A stretch of 64,000 bases of DNA from Polynucleobacter sp. 73C-SIWE (lineage in GTDB: Bacteria > Pseudomonadota > Gammaproteobacteria > Burkholderiales > Burkholderiaceae). The stretch lies in the NCBI RefSeq assembly GCF_018882465.1, contig NZ_JACVOK010000001.1, forward strand, positions 868,001 through 932,000, read 5' to 3'. The notes under the pieces are model-generated. The model did no database searches. It was not told the DNA's origin and worked only from the letters and a program-made list of their open reading frames with translations. Numbering within the stretch: position 1 is the stretch's first letter; every line of letters starts with the position of its first letter. This document shows positions 1 through 11,538 of this stretch, piece by piece. Both the position numbers and the translations under genes were made by a program.

Positions 1-62
1 ATTAAGCCACCAGAATCTGGACCCGCAGCTGGGGCTTGGGCAAAAGCGTTACTAATCCACAT
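1..62 (-). CDS. yajC: YajC, Sec translocase accessory subunit (N-terminal fragment, cut by window edge)
   Basis: Only the first 20 codons are inside the window; the gene continues off the left edge on the minus strand. They read MWISNAFAQAPAAGPDSGGL, the short Ala/Pro/Gly-rich leader typical of betaproteobacterial YajC before its single membrane helix. The start is supported by a good Shine-Dalgarno (GGAGG) about 5 bases upstream. YajC is an inner-membrane partner of SecDF. The order queA-tgt-yajC matches the E. coli queA-tgt-yajC-secD-secF cluster, so secD and secF probably follow outside the window. The identification rests on this leader plus position; the diagnostic membrane helix cannot be seen. 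Confidence 0.8.
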   Translation of the reverse strand, partial: MWISNAFAQAPAAGPDSGGL

Positions 63-194
63 ACAAAACCTCCGTTAAAGACTATTTGGAAACTGTTTCA
101 GTTTTAGGCTTTTAAGTAAAGCCGTAAACCCGCAATTCTAAACTGTGCGGGGCTTTGGAGGTGATTTGGAGGGGGATAGGCCTCCGTAGGGTTA
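63..194 (-). other. tgt-yajC spacer with imperfect hairpin
   Basis: This 132-bp gap contains an inverted repeat, CCCGCA (129-134) against TGCGGG (146-151), with a flanking AAAGC/GCTTT extension across a bulge. On the minus strand it is followed by T-rich but not uninterrupted sequence, so it could be a weak terminator, an attenuator, or nothing. The yajC Shine-Dalgarno lies at its left end. No ORF is apparent. Confidence 0.35.
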
Positions 195-2395
<2,201 letters not shown>

Positions 2396-2413
2396 AGCAT
2401 TACCATCAGGTAT

Positions 2414-2419
2414 TAGATT
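2414..2419 (+). promoter_or_regulatory. Putative recG -10 box (TAGATT), leaderless arrangement
   Basis: TAGATT ends 6 bases before the recG ATG at 2426, and no Shine-Dalgarno is present. A weak TTGCAT lies 18 bp upstream at 2390-2395. If used, transcription would begin at or next to the A of ATG. Inferred from sequence only. Confidence 0.4.
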
Positions 2420-2425
2420 TTAACG

Positions 2426-4492
2426 ATGACTACCAAACAAGCGCCAAGCACACTCCAGAAAATGGGTTTAGACAGCCCAATGGCTCTTGCTTTGCATCTT
2501 CCATCCCGCTATGAAGATGAGACTGAGCTATTCACGATTGAAGAGGCCTTAAATCAGGGCAGGTTTAGTTCAGCCCAAACCCAGGGGGTCGTGATCCGAA
2601 ATCAGGTCTTATTTAGACCTAGAAGACAGATGTTGGTCACCATTGAAGATGACACCGCAACTTTGCAGCTACGTTTCCTCAATTTCTACCCAAGCCAGCA
2701 AAAGCAAATGGCAGTGGGCGCGCATATTCGAGTACGCGGTGATGTGCGTGAAGGATTTCAGGGCCCAGAAATGGTCCATCCCACCGTTAAGGCTATAGCA
2801 GCAGATGCTCCCTTGCCAATGAGTCTGACCCCAGTCTATCCAGCAAGTGCCGGCGTTTCTCAAACAATCATTCGCAAAGCAGTTGGACAGGCCTTGCGTG
2901 ATCCAAGCTTGCGAGATAGTCTGGCTGAGTTCTTACCCAAGCAGTTAATGACAGAACTGCTTCCAAGTAATGATTGGCCAAGCCTACAAGCCGCTATTAC
3001 CTATTTACATCAGCCGCCTGCTGATGCTGATACTCAAGCCTTGTTAGAGCGCACAGATCCTGCATGGCGCCGCGTGCAGTTCGAAGAATTGCTCGCGCAA
3101 CAAATTTCTTTGAAACGTGCTCATGCGACTCGAAGAGAGCGGCATGCCCCAAGCTTTGCAAAGCCATTAAAAGAGCCAAGTCTGGAGACTGGCTTACTTA
3201 AGGCGCTTCCTTTTCAATTAACTGGAGCCCAAGACCGCGTGTGGTTAGAGATTGCTAAGGATCTAGAGAACTCATTTCCAATGAACCGTCTCTTGCAAGG
3301 GGACGTAGGTAGCGGCAAGACGGTAGTCGCTGCCTTAGCAGCGGCACGCGTGATGGATCATGGCTATCAAGCTGCGGTCATGGCGCCTACTGAAATCTTG
3401 GCGGAGCAGCATTACTTAAAAATGAAAGAGTGGTTTGAACCATTAGGGGTACGCATTGCTTGGCTGTCTGGTAGTTTGAAGGCAAAAGAAAAAAGGTTGG
3501 CTCAGGAAATGATTGAGAGTGGACAAGCTCAACTCGTTATTGGCACTCATGCACTAATTCAGGAGAGTGTTAGCTTTTCCAAGTTAGGCTTAGCAGTGAT
3601 TGATGAGCAACATCGCTTTGGAGTTAGGCAGCGCTTAGAAATACAGCAAAGACTTGGATCAGAATTGTTCTATTGTCATCAATTGATGATGTCAGCAACG
3701 CCAATTCCTCGTACCTTGGCTATGACCTATTATGCTGATCTCGATGTATCTGTCATTGATGAGCTACCTCCAGGCCGCAAACCAATTAATACTAAGGTGG
3801 TCAAGGCAACTCGTCGTGATGAGGTGATTGGCGGTTTACAAAGCTGGCTATCCAAAGGCCTACAAGCCTATTGGGTTTGCCCTTTGATAGAAGAATCTGA
3901 GGTTTTGCAATTGCAAACTGCCGTTGAGAGTTTTGAGCAGTTAACACAGGCTTTACCAAATTTTAAAGTGGGCCTAGTGCATGGTCGTCTAAAGGCAGAA
4001 GAAAAAGCAGCGGTGATGGCCGCATTTAAAGCCAATGAAATTCAGTTATTGGTTGCCACTACAGTCATTGAGGTTGGTGTGGATGTTCCCAATGCAGCAT
4101 TAATGGTGATCGAGCATGCTGAACGCTTTGGCTATGCTCAAATTCATCAATTGCGTGGACGTGTAGGTCGCGGCTCAGCCGATTCAGTTTGCATCTTGAT
4201 GTATGCGGAGCCCTTATCAATGGCGGCTAAAGAGCGCTTGCAAACCTTGCGTGAAGTATCGGATGGCTTTGTCATTGCAGAGCGCGACCTTTCCCTGCGT
4301 GGCCCTGGTGAACTGCTTGGAGCTAAGCAATCTGGTGATGCCATGTTGCGGTTTGTCGATTTACAGCGCGATGCTTGGTTAATTGAATTGGCTCAACAGG
4401 CAGCTGAGCGCTTGCTAGCAGAGCATGCAGATCTAGTGGAGCGTCATCTGGAGCGCTGGCTAGGATCCCGCGCTGAATTTTTAAAGGCGTGA
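2426..4492 (+). CDS. recG: ATP-dependent DNA helicase RecG
   Basis: RecG is a superfamily 2 double-stranded DNA translocase that remodels stalled replication forks and Holliday junctions. The 688-residue protein has an N-terminal wedge/OB domain (about residues 50-140), a P-loop GDVGSGKT at 292-299 and a DEQH box (DEQHRFG) near 393. The second RecA-like domain ends in the TRG-like region, with [11 protein letters not shown] and a later [10 protein letters not shown] segment. The length matches the family (E. coli about 693). Its start is 30 bp from the divergent queA. ubiA follows 10 bp downstream, so the two are likely cotranscribed. Confidence 0.97.
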   Translation: MTTKQAPSTLQKMGLDSPMALALHLPSRYEDETELFTIEEALNQGRFSSAQTQGVVIRNQVLFRPRRQMLVTIEDDTATLQLRFLNFYPSQQKQMAVGAHIRVRGDVREGFQGPEMVHPTVKAIAADAPLPMSLTPVYPASAGVSQTIIRKAVGQALRDPSLRDSLAEFLPKQLMTELLPSNDWPSLQAAITYLHQPPADADTQALLERTDPAWRRVQFEELLAQQISLKRAHATRRERHAPSFAKPLKEPSLETGLLKALPFQLTGAQDRVWLEIAKDLENSFPMNRLLQGDVGSGKTVVAALAAARVMDHGYQAAVMAPTEILAEQHYLKMKEWFEPLGVRIAWLSGSLKAKEKRLAQEMIESGQAQLVIGTHALIQESVSFSKLGLAVIDEQHRFGVRQRLEIQQRLGSELFYCHQLMMSATPIPRTLAMTYYADLDVSVIDELPPGRKPINTKVVKATRRDEVIGGLQSWLSKGLQAYWVCPLIEESEVLQLQTAVESFEQLTQALPNFKVGLVHGRLKAEEKAAVMAAFKANEIQLLVATTVIEVGVDVPNAALMVIEHAERFGYAQIHQLRGRVGRGSADSVCILMYAEPLSMAAKERLQTLREVSDGFVIAERDLSLRGPGELLGAKQSGDAMLRFVDLQRDAWLIELAQQAAERLLAEHADLVERHLERWLGSRAEFLKA

Positions 4493-4502
4493 TAATTACC
4501 TC

Positions 4503-5366
4503 ATGTCTTTAAATGATCGCCTTATCTCTTATGCTTATCTCATTCGATTGGATAAGCCAATTGGCACCTTATTGCTTTTATGGCCAACGCTATGGGCCTT
4601 ATGGCTGGCTAGTAGTGGAATGCCCGATCCCAAAATCTTATTGATATTCGTAGTGGGTACTTTTTTGATGCGTAGCGCAGGATGTGCAATAAATGATTAC
4701 GCGGATCGCAACTTTGATCTTCATGTTCAGAGAACGCAAGGGCGTCCAGTGACCAGCGGCAAGATTTCTGGAAAAGAGGCTGTATTGATTGCTGCATTAT
4801 TGGCCTTGATTGCATTCCTCCTCATTCAGCCGCTCAATGATTACACCAAGAAGCTTTCCGTTTTTGCATTAGTGGTAGCGTTCATTTATCCCTTTACTAA
4901 ACGCTTCTTTGCAATACCGCAAGCTATTCTGGGTATTGCGTTTGGCTTTGGTATCCCCATGGCATATGCCGCCATCTTGAATATGATTCCATTAGAAGCA
5001 TGGATCTTATTTGTGGGAAATATTTTTTGGGCGATAGCTTACGACACTGCCTATGCCATGGTCGATCGGGAGGATGATCTGCGCTTAGGCTTACGTACTT
5101 CAGCAATCACTTTTGGACAATATGATGTTCTGGCAATCGCTATTAGTTATGCCATCTTATTTATTAGTCAAATTTGGGTTGCGCAATTAGCCAACTTAAG
5201 TAATTACTTTTTAGTCGGGTGGTTTATAGCTCTAGCTTGCGCTATTTATCACCTGAAACTGATTTCTACGCGTCAGCGTGAGGAATGCTTTGCGGCTTTT
5301 CGCCACAATAACTGGCTAGGTGGATTTTTATTTCTGGGAATTGTGCTTGGGCTTAGCCTGAGCTAA
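4503..5366 (+). CDS. ubiA: 4-hydroxybenzoate polyprenyltransferase
   Basis: UbiA is an integral inner-membrane prenyltransferase that joins the polyprenyl tail to 4-hydroxybenzoate in ubiquinone synthesis. At 287 residues it is full length and strongly hydrophobic, with about eight or nine membrane segments. The two aspartate-rich Mg-diphosphate sites are present: NDYADRNFD at residues 64-72 and [13 protein letters not shown] near 180-192. It starts 10 bp after recG and has no obvious Shine-Dalgarno. It ends 15 bp from the convergent proC stop, with no recognisable terminator between them. Confidence 0.95.
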   Translation: MSLNDRLISYAYLIRLDKPIGTLLLLWPTLWALWLASSGMPDPKILLIFVVGTFLMRSAGCAINDYADRNFDLHVQRTQGRPVTSGKISGKEAVLIAALLALIAFLLIQPLNDYTKKLSVFALVVAFIYPFTKRFFAIPQAILGIAFGFGIPMAYAAILNMIPLEAWILFVGNIFWAIAYDTAYAMVDREDDLRLGLRTSAITFGQYDVLAIAISYAILFISQIWVAQLANLSNYFLVGWFIALACAIYHLKLISTRQREECFAAFRHNNWLGGFLFLGIVLGLSLS

Positions 5367-5381
5367 GAGTTCCCTAGGTAA

Positions 5382-6251
5382 TTAGTTCTTACTTAACTCA
5401 TCACCCATTGCTTTGCCACGTTGACTTGCTGCAGCAATCGCTTTTTCTAGAATCTCGTTCCAACCCTCTTGTTTCATCACTTCAAGCGCAGCTGCTGTAG
5501 TACCCCCTTTGGAGGTGACACGTTCACGTAGTACACCAGCGTGTTCATCAGAGTTATGTGCGAGTTGGCTTGCCCCCTCAAGAGTTGCATATGCCAATTT
5601 GCGAGCACTTACTGTGTCTAGACCTAATTTCTCACCAGCTGATTGCATGGCTTCCAAAAAGGCAAATACATAGGCGGGGCCGCTACCAGATACGGCAGTA
5701 ACAGCGTCCATCAGCATTTCTTCAGACACCCAAATACTTTGACCAACAGCATTGCAGATAGTCTGGGCTAGATTGCGATCTGATGCGTTTACAGCAGCAT
5801 CAGCAAACAAGCCAGTAATCCCTTTGCCGATTAATGCAGGGGTATTGGGCATGGCACGAACACAGCGGGAGTGATCAAGCCAGCGACTCATATCCTTTAA
5901 GCGAATACCAGCAGCAATACTTAGGATTAGCGGACCAGGTAGGGAAGCGTGCTTGAGTTTTGTGGATAGGCCCTTGGCCACCACATTAAAGTCCTGAGGC
6001 TTGATAGCCATGACTACGACATTATTTTTTGAAAAATCAAAAGCTACTTGGTCCAAAGAGCCGATACTCTGCACACCAAAGTCTTCCTGTAGTTTGAGTG
6101 CAGTTGCTGTATTTGCTTCAACTACAGCAATCTGGCTTGAGGTAAATCCGTTAGCTAGTAAACCGCTGATGAGTGCGCGACCCATATTGCCACCACCGAT
6201 AAAAGTGATTTGCACATTGGCGTTGTTTTGATTATTTAGATTTTTACTCAT
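5382..6251 (-). CDS. proC: Pyrroline-5-carboxylate reductase
   Basis: ProC reduces pyrroline-5-carboxylate to proline, the last step of proline synthesis. The 289-residue protein starts with a Rossmann dinucleotide-binding motif, FIGGGNMG around residues 18-25. It has the family signature region around SGSGPAYVFAFLEAM and a C-terminal RERVTSKGGTT block. The start overlaps the yggS stop by 4 bases, a pairing found in many bacteria. The chain glcD-glcE-glcF-yggS-proC is nearly gapless, so proC is probably the last gene of that transcript. Confidence 0.97.
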   Translation of the reverse strand: MSKNLNNQNNANVQITFIGGGNMGRALISGLLANGFTSSQIAVVEANTATALKLQEDFGVQSIGSLDQVAFDFSKNNVVVMAIKPQDFNVVAKGLSTKLKHASLPGPLILSIAAGIRLKDMSRWLDHSRCVRAMPNTPALIGKGITGLFADAAVNASDRNLAQTICNAVGQSIWVSEEMLMDAVTAVSGSGPAYVFAFLEAMQSAGEKLGLDTVSARKLAYATLEGASQLAHNSDEHAGVLRERVTSKGGTTAAALEVMKQEGWNEILEKAIAAASQRGKAMGDELSKN

Positions 6252-6973
6252 TTGCTAATCTTATCGCGCTTCCCAAAAATAGCGGTCCCAACCCGAACAA
6301 TGGTGCTGCCCTCGGCAATGGCGGCCTCAAGATCATCGGACATGCCCATCGATAGCGTATCAAAAAATTGATACCTAAAATCTGTGGATCTAGCCGCCTG
6401 AATTTTTTTAAAGCAATCCTGAACCTGGGCAAAGGCTTTGCGTTGTTCTGCCTTGTCTGCGCTTGGGGCTGGAATGGCCATTAAACCCCTAAGAACAATA
6501 TTAGGCAATTTCACAATAGCATCACAGAGTTCTGCAGCATCAGAAAGCGGTATGCCGCTTTTGCTATCCTCATCACTCACATTCACTTGAACACACAATT
6601 GCAATTCTGCTAGGTTGGGAAATTCGCCGCGCTGAGCTGATAGACGTTCTGCAATTTTGAGGCGATCAACACCATGTACCCAATCAAAATGTTCAGCAAC
6701 CTCTCTCGTTTTATTACTTTGAAGAGGGCCAATAAAGTGCCATACCAACCAAGGACGTAATTTAGCGAGCTGAGTAATTTTTTCAACTGCTTCTTGTACA
6801 TAATTTTCACCGAAAGCAGATTGCCCAGCATGCATAGCCTCCTCAATAGCAGAGGCGGGGAATGTTTTGCTGACTGCTAAGAGCTCGATTTCTTCAGGCT
6901 CGCGTTTCGCTGCTAAGCAAGCAAGTTCAATACGCTGCCGCACCTGCATTAAGTTAACAACAATGGAATTCAT
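6248..6973 (-). CDS. yggS: YggS/PLPBP family pyridoxal phosphate homeostasis protein
   Basis: YggS-type proteins bind pyridoxal 5'-phosphate and maintain vitamin B6 and amino-acid homeostasis; no catalytic reaction is established. The 241-residue alpha/beta barrel carries the PLP lysine in AVSKTFPA (Lys36, the same position as in E. coli YggS). The phosphate-binding end is the SMGMSDDLEAAIAEGSTIVRVGTAIFG region. It overlaps glcF upstream and proC downstream by 4 bases each, so all three are probably coupled. Linkage to proC is common; linkage to glycolate oxidase looks like operon packing rather than shared function. Confidence 0.95.
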   Translation of the reverse strand: MNSIVVNLMQVRQRIELACLAAKREPEEIELLAVSKTFPASAIEEAMHAGQSAFGENYVQEAVEKITQLAKLRPWLVWHFIGPLQSNKTREVAEHFDWVHGVDRLKIAERLSAQRGEFPNLAELQLCVQVNVSDEDSKSGIPLSDAAELCDAIVKLPNIVLRGLMAIPAPSADKAEQRKAFAQVQDCFKKIQAARSTDFRYQFFDTLSMGMSDDLEAAIAEGSTIVRVGTAIFGKRDKISK

Positions 6974-8247
6974 CTTACCTTAGAGGCTTTGCTGACGAGT
7001 TGATCTACGATCTCAATCCAATGCAGTACTGGTTTGTCATCTTGCTGGAGATGGGTAATACAGCCAATATTCCCAGAAACAATCACTTCTGCACCAGATT
7101 CTTCGCAAGCCGTATTCAAATGGCTCAACTTATTCTTGCGCAGCTGCTCTGATAGCTCTGGCTGAGTTACCGAATAGGTGCCTGCAGAACCGCAGCACAG
7201 ATGGCTGTCAGCACATAGGCGAACACCAATGCCAACGCTAGATAACAAGCCTTCTACTTTGCCGCGGATTTGTTGGCCGTGTTGCAAGGTGCAAGGTGGG
7301 TGATAAACCACGCCTGGTTTTTGATCTGTACCAAGTAATTGAACTAATTCGTTTTCTAAATTTGGCAAAATCTCGGAGATATCTTTCGTGAGATCAGAAA
7401 TCTTTTTCGCTTTGGCTGCATATGCAGAGTCATCAGCAAAGAGATGACCATAATCTTTCACCATGACGCCACAACCAGAGGCAGTCATCACAATCGCTTC
7501 CACACCACTCTCAACTAAAGGCCACCAAGCATCAATATTTTGCTTGGCATTCTCTAGACCCCCAACTTGATCATTCAAGTGATAGCGCAATGCGCCACAG
7601 CAGGTAGCATTTGGGGCGCTAATGAGCTGAATCTTTAATGCATCTAAAACGCGCGCAGTTGCTGAATTGATATTGGGCAACATGCCGGGTTGAACACAGC
7701 CCTCCAGAATCAGCATTTTGCGTTCATGTGAAGCGGAGGGTCTTGCATAAGGATCTGTTGAGCTATCCAAAGCTTTATTTCTGGCTTCCGGGATTTTGCG
7801 TTTGATGCCATTTGGCATTAATGGGCGCAATAGACGACCTAAAGTCATTGCTGATTTAAATAATGTCGGTTTTGTTAAACCTTCTTTTAAGGCCCAGCGA
7901 GTGAAGCGCTCACCAAGGGGCCGTGCTGGCGTATTTTCTTCTGCCCACTTGCGGCCAATATCTACTAAGTTGCCGTATTGCACGCCGCTTGGGCAAGTGC
8001 TTTCACAATTACGACAAGTGAGACAGCGGTCTAAGTGATTACGAGTTTTTTCTGTGGGGGCTGCACCTTCAGCCATTTGCTTAATGAGGTAGATGCGACC
8101 ACGGGGGCCATCGAGCTCATCCCCCAGTATCTGATAAGTTGGACAAGTGGCAGTACAAAAACCACAGTGAACACATTTACCCAAAATGCGGGCTGCTTCA
8201 ATACCTTCTGGAGTATTGGCAAATTGGGGGGCAAGTTGAGTGTACAT
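6970..8247 (-). CDS. glcF: Glycolate oxidase iron-sulfur subunit GlcF
   Basis: GlcF is the iron-sulfur subunit of the membrane-associated GlcDEF glycolate dehydrogenase, which oxidises glycolate to glyoxylate. The 425-residue protein has two ferredoxin-type [4Fe-4S] motifs, C25-C28-C31-C35P (CVHCGFCTATCP) and C75-C78-C81-C85P (CLTCRNCESTCP). Two CCG-domain cysteine motifs follow, CCGALRYH and HLCCGSAGTY. It sits 8 bp after glcE and overlaps yggS by 4 bases. No dedicated regulator such as glcC, and no malate synthase gene, is in the window. Confidence 0.96.
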   Translation of the reverse strand: MYTQLAPQFANTPEGIEAARILGKCVHCGFCTATCPTYQILGDELDGPRGRIYLIKQMAEGAAPTEKTRNHLDRCLTCRNCESTCPSGVQYGNLVDIGRKWAEENTPARPLGERFTRWALKEGLTKPTLFKSAMTLGRLLRPLMPNGIKRKIPEARNKALDSSTDPYARPSASHERKMLILEGCVQPGMLPNINSATARVLDALKIQLISAPNATCCGALRYHLNDQVGGLENAKQNIDAWWPLVESGVEAIVMTASGCGVMVKDYGHLFADDSAYAAKAKKISDLTKDISEILPNLENELVQLLGTDQKPGVVYHPPCTLQHGQQIRGKVEGLLSSVGIGVRLCADSHLCCGSAGTYSVTQPELSEQLRKNKLSHLNTACEESGAEVIVSGNIGCITHLQQDDKPVLHWIEIVDQLVSKASKVR

Positions 8248-8255
8248 AGAAATAC

Positions 8256-9398
8256 TTATGGAAGACGTTTAGTTGCAAATACGCCAGCAGGATCAAATGC
8301 AGATCTCAGACGCTCTTGTACAAGCTCGAGGGCTTTGGAGTGCACTTGTTCGCTCAGCAAAGTAAAGCGTTGGAATTCAGGGTTGACGCTTACGCCTTGT
8401 TTGAAGCGAGTGACATGCCCACCATGACTTAAGACTAATTTTTTGATGAAGTTAAATGTAGCTTCATCCCCGGGTGCTTTAATCCAGCGCTGCTGACCAT
8501 GCCACTCCAGAACAATTTCATTACTTGATCCGGGAATGGTGAGTGGTCCACAGGCAGCAGGTAAAGCTAAGCGATAGAGAGTTTGATCGGCAGCGAGATT
8601 TTCAAACGCTGGCAGCTGATGCTCGCGTAAATCATGCCAAAACGCTTCGGCAGATTGAGGATCTACTTCACTTGCATTTACTAAAGAACTCATTAGGGGA
8701 ATAGCGGCTTTAATTGCAGCAGCAGCCCCCGCTAAACGAATCGTCAATTGACCTTCGCCGCTAGCATTGCCAATCCAACAGCTTGCTGACATTGGTAATG
8801 GTTGACCAGCCCACTCATTTAAAGTGCGCAATGCTTTCTCTTGAGTGATATTGCACCGCAGTGTTGCTGTAGCTGCTGGTCTTGGCAATACTTTGACGGA
8901 TGCTTCAAGAAGTAATGAAAGCGTACCCATGGAGCCTGGTAATAAACGAGAGATATCATAGCCTGCGACGTTTTTCATCACTTGCCCGCCAAAAGACAGA
9001 TCCTGTCCCTTGCCATCCAGAATGCGCGCACCCAAAACAAAATCTCGGAAATTACCGACGCTAATGCGACCAGGACCAGCCAAGCCAGCTGCAATCGCAC
9101 CACCAAAGGTTGCTTGCTCACCAAAGTGTGGCGGTTCAAATGCCAGCATCTGATTTTTTGCTTTGAGGGCAGCTTCAATTTCTTTCAGGGGCGTACCCGC
9201 ACAGGCAGTGATCACCAATTCTTCTGGCTGATATTCCAAGATTCCAGAGTAAGTACGAGTATCAAGTTTTGTATGGCTATTGGGGTTGCCATACCAGGAT
9301 TTGGTGCCTCCACCTTCAATAGAGAGCTGCGTTTTGTTGCTTGCTGCATTCAGAATCTGCTCACGAAATGCCTCAATCATGGGGTTGGTAGCATTCAT
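8256..9398 (-). CDS. glcE: Glycolate oxidase FAD-binding subunit GlcE
   Basis: GlcE is the second FAD-binding subunit of glycolate dehydrogenase. The 380-residue protein has an N-terminal FAD_binding_4 fold with PEELVITACAGTPLKEIEAAL and the glycine-rich FGGAIAAGLAGPGR segment. ARILDGKGQDLSFGGQVMKNVAGYD is the usual FAD-site region. Its ATG shares one base with the glcD stop, so translational coupling is likely. It lacks the long C-terminal domain of GlcD, as expected for GlcE. Confidence 0.95.
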   Translation of the reverse strand: MNATNPMIEAFREQILNAASNKTQLSIEGGGTKSWYGNPNSHTKLDTRTYSGILEYQPEELVITACAGTPLKEIEAALKAKNQMLAFEPPHFGEQATFGGAIAAGLAGPGRISVGNFRDFVLGARILDGKGQDLSFGGQVMKNVAGYDISRLLPGSMGTLSLLLEASVKVLPRPAATATLRCNITQEKALRTLNEWAGQPLPMSASCWIGNASGEGQLTIRLAGAAAAIKAAIPLMSSLVNASEVDPQSAEAFWHDLREHQLPAFENLAADQTLYRLALPAACGPLTIPGSSNEIVLEWHGQQRWIKAPGDEATFNFIKKLVLSHGGHVTRFKQGVSVNPEFQRFTLLSEQVHSKALELVQERLRSAFDPAGVFATKRLP

Positions 9399-10912
9399 TA
9401 AAAGCGCTCCAATTCCGGATGCGGTAGTTTGCCTCCACTAATCCGCATGCGGCCATATTCAGCACAGCGACTCAGGGTTGGAATGCCCTTATCAGGATTG
9501 AGAAGCTTTTCTGGATCAAAGGCGCTTTTCACACCCCAGAAAGATTCACGCTCGCCCTCACCAAATTGAATGCACATGCTGTTAATCTTTTCGAGGCCAA
9601 CTCCATGTTCGCCAGTAATCGTACCACCAAGCTCAACGCAGGCTTCGAGAATATCAGTGCCAAATTCTTCAGCACGATGCCACTCTTCCTCATCAGCGCC
9701 ATTAAACAAAATCAATGGGTGCATATTGCCATCACCTGCATGAAATACATTCAAGCAACCTAAGCCATACTTTTTTTCCATTCCTTGAATGCGTTTCAGT
9801 AGAGTCGCAATATGCCTACGTGGGATAGTGCCATCCATACAGTAGTAATCTGCAGCGATTCGTCCAGCTGCCGGGAAAGCATTTTTACGACCACTCCAAA
9901 ACTTTAAGCGCTCAGTCTCATCTCTAGAAATCCGAATACCACTAGCGCCGGATTGTTCGAGTACTTTAGTCATACGCTCGATTTCTTCAGCAACTTCTTC
10001 GGGTGTGCCGTCAGATTCACAAAGCAAAATAGCCGCTGCCTCTAAGTCGTAGCCTGCATTGACAAATTCTTCTACAGCTCGAGTAGTTGCTTGATCCATC
10101 ATTTCTAAACCAGCAGGAATAATACCGGCAGCAATGATGGCAGCAACAGCATTGCCACCTTTTTCAATGTCGTCAAAACTTGCCATGATGACGCGTGCCA
10201 GTTTTGGTTTAGCAACTAACTTCACAGTAACCTCGGTAACGACTGCGAGCATGCCTTCGCTACCCAAAACAATGGCGAGCAAATCTAAACCAGGAGAATC
10301 TGGCGCTAAGCTGCCGAACTCCACAATCTCACCGTTCATCAAAATGCCGCGTACGCGGAGAACGTTATGTAGGGTGAGGCCGTATTTAAGGCAGTGCACT
10401 CCACCAGAGTTTTCATTCACGTTGCCGCCAATAGAGCAAGCAATCTGAGATGAGGGATCTGGTGCGTAGTAGAGGCCTAAGTGAGCAACAGCTTCTGAAA
10501 TAGCAAGATTGCGCACACCAGGTTGAACTACCGCAGTGCGAGTAAATGGGTCAATACTGAGAATTTTCTTGAGCTTTGCAAGGGAGAGCACTAACCCCTG
10601 AGAGATGGGCATTGCTCCACCGGATAGGCCAGTGCCAGATCCACGCGGAACCACAGGGACCTGCATCTCAAAGCAGGCTTTGAGGATTTTGGCGACTTGC
10701 TCCTCTGTTTCTGGCAGAGCGACTGCCAGCGGCATGCGTTTATAAGCAGCCAAACCATCACATTCATAGGGAATTGTGTCTTCAGGCTCCCAAAGTAGAG
10801 CGTGTTCCGGAAGAATCGGTCGCAAGGCCGAAACGAGTTTTGACTGAAGTGCGCTGATTGCGGCTAGATCGGGGGGTGGGGTCACCATATTCATAGGAAT
10901 CATTTTAGCCAT
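9398..10912 (-). CDS. glcD: Glycolate oxidase FAD-linked catalytic subunit GlcD
   Basis: GlcD is the FAD-linked subunit that oxidises glycolate (often also D-lactate) and passes electrons through GlcE and GlcF to quinone. At 504 residues it is full length. It carries the FAD motif PRGSGTGLSGGA, a NVNENSGGVHC segment, and the C-terminal HAGDGNMHP and TGEHGVG blocks of the FAD-oxidase C domain. Four ATG codons lie within the first nine positions, so the exact start is uncertain. It is divergent from the cobalamin adenosyltransferase, with only 18 bp between the two assigned start codons. Confidence 0.95.
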   Translation of the reverse strand: MAKMIPMNMVTPPPDLAAISALQSKLVSALRPILPEHALLWEPEDTIPYECDGLAAYKRMPLAVALPETEEQVAKILKACFEMQVPVVPRGSGTGLSGGAMPISQGLVLSLAKLKKILSIDPFTRTAVVQPGVRNLAISEAVAHLGLYYAPDPSSQIACSIGGNVNENSGGVHCLKYGLTLHNVLRVRGILMNGEIVEFGSLAPDSPGLDLLAIVLGSEGMLAVVTEVTVKLVAKPKLARVIMASFDDIEKGGNAVAAIIAAGIIPAGLEMMDQATTRAVEEFVNAGYDLEAAAILLCESDGTPEEVAEEIERMTKVLEQSGASGIRISRDETERLKFWSGRKNAFPAAGRIAADYYCMDGTIPRRHIATLLKRIQGMEKKYGLGCLNVFHAGDGNMHPLILFNGADEEEWHRAEEFGTDILEACVELGGTITGEHGVGLEKINSMCIQFGEGERESFWGVKSAFDPEKLLNPDKGIPTLSRCAEYGRMRISGGKLPHPELERF

Positions 10913-10917
10913 TTACC

Positions 10918-10923
10918 TATAAT
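10918..10923 (+). promoter_or_regulatory. Putative -10 box (TATAAT) of the cobalamin adenosyltransferase gene
   Basis: A perfect TATAAT ends 7 bases before the ATG at 10931. There is no ribosome binding site and no clear -35. Transcription would start at or one base before the ATG, predicting a leaderless mRNA. The hexamer sits inside the 18-bp gap to the divergent glcD. Confidence 0.5.
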
Positions 10924-10930
10924 TAAGCTC

Positions 10931-11500
10931 ATGGGAAATCGACTATCAAAAATAGCCACTAGAACGGGCGATGCTGGAATGACCGGATTAGGCGATGGAA
11001 GTCGCGTTGAGAAGGATCATTTGCGGATTTGCGCTATGGGCGACGTGGATGAGCTGAACTCAGAAATCGGTGTTTTGATGACTGAGGAGATCCCAGAAAG
11101 CATTGCTCCTGAACTAAAAGCGCTTTTCATGCAGGTTCAGCATGATTTATTCGATCTGGGCGGCGAGCTTTGTATTCCGAATTACAAGTTACTAAATCCT
11201 GACCACGTAGCTCAGTTGGATGTTTGGCTAGAAAAGTACAACAAAGAGCTTCCTCCATTGACGGAATTCATTCTTCCTGGTGGTACTCGTGCTGCTGCGC
11301 AAGCGCACGTATGTCGCACCGTCTGCAGAAGAGCTGAGCGTTCGATTGTGCGTTTGGGTTGGGCAGAGCCTTTGTATGATGCTCCTCGCCAATATGTCAA
11401 TCGTTTGTCTGATTTATTATTTGTACTTTCGCGCATACTCAATCGTGCGGCTGGTGGTACCGATGTACTTTGGAAGCACGAAAAAAAAGAGACTAAATAA
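10931..11500 (+). CDS. PduO-type ATP:cob(I)alamin adenosyltransferase
   Basis: This enzyme transfers adenosyl from ATP to cob(I)alamin, making the coenzyme form of vitamin B12. The 189-residue protein begins with the ATP-binding motif TRTGDAGMTGLGDG (residues 10-23). It has MGDVDELNSEIG and the C-terminal CRRAERSIVRLGW and YVNRLSDLLFVLSR helices typical of the family. It is a single-gene unit between divergent glcD and convergent aroG. No B12 riboswitch or other cobalamin gene is visible, so it probably serves salvage for a B12 enzyme encoded elsewhere. Close homologues carry several names (PduO, MMAB, cobO), so no symbol is given. Confidence 0.93.
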   Translation: MGNRLSKIATRTGDAGMTGLGDGSRVEKDHLRICAMGDVDELNSEIGVLMTEEIPESIAPELKALFMQVQHDLFDLGGELCIPNYKLLNPDHVAQLDVWLEKYNKELPPLTEFILPGGTRAAAQAHVCRTVCRRAERSIVRLGWAEPLYDAPRQYVNRLSDLLFVLSRILNRAAGGTDVLWKHEKKETK

Positions 11501-11538
11501 ATCAGCCTCCTTTAGTATTGCCTTCATTACTGCGCGCG

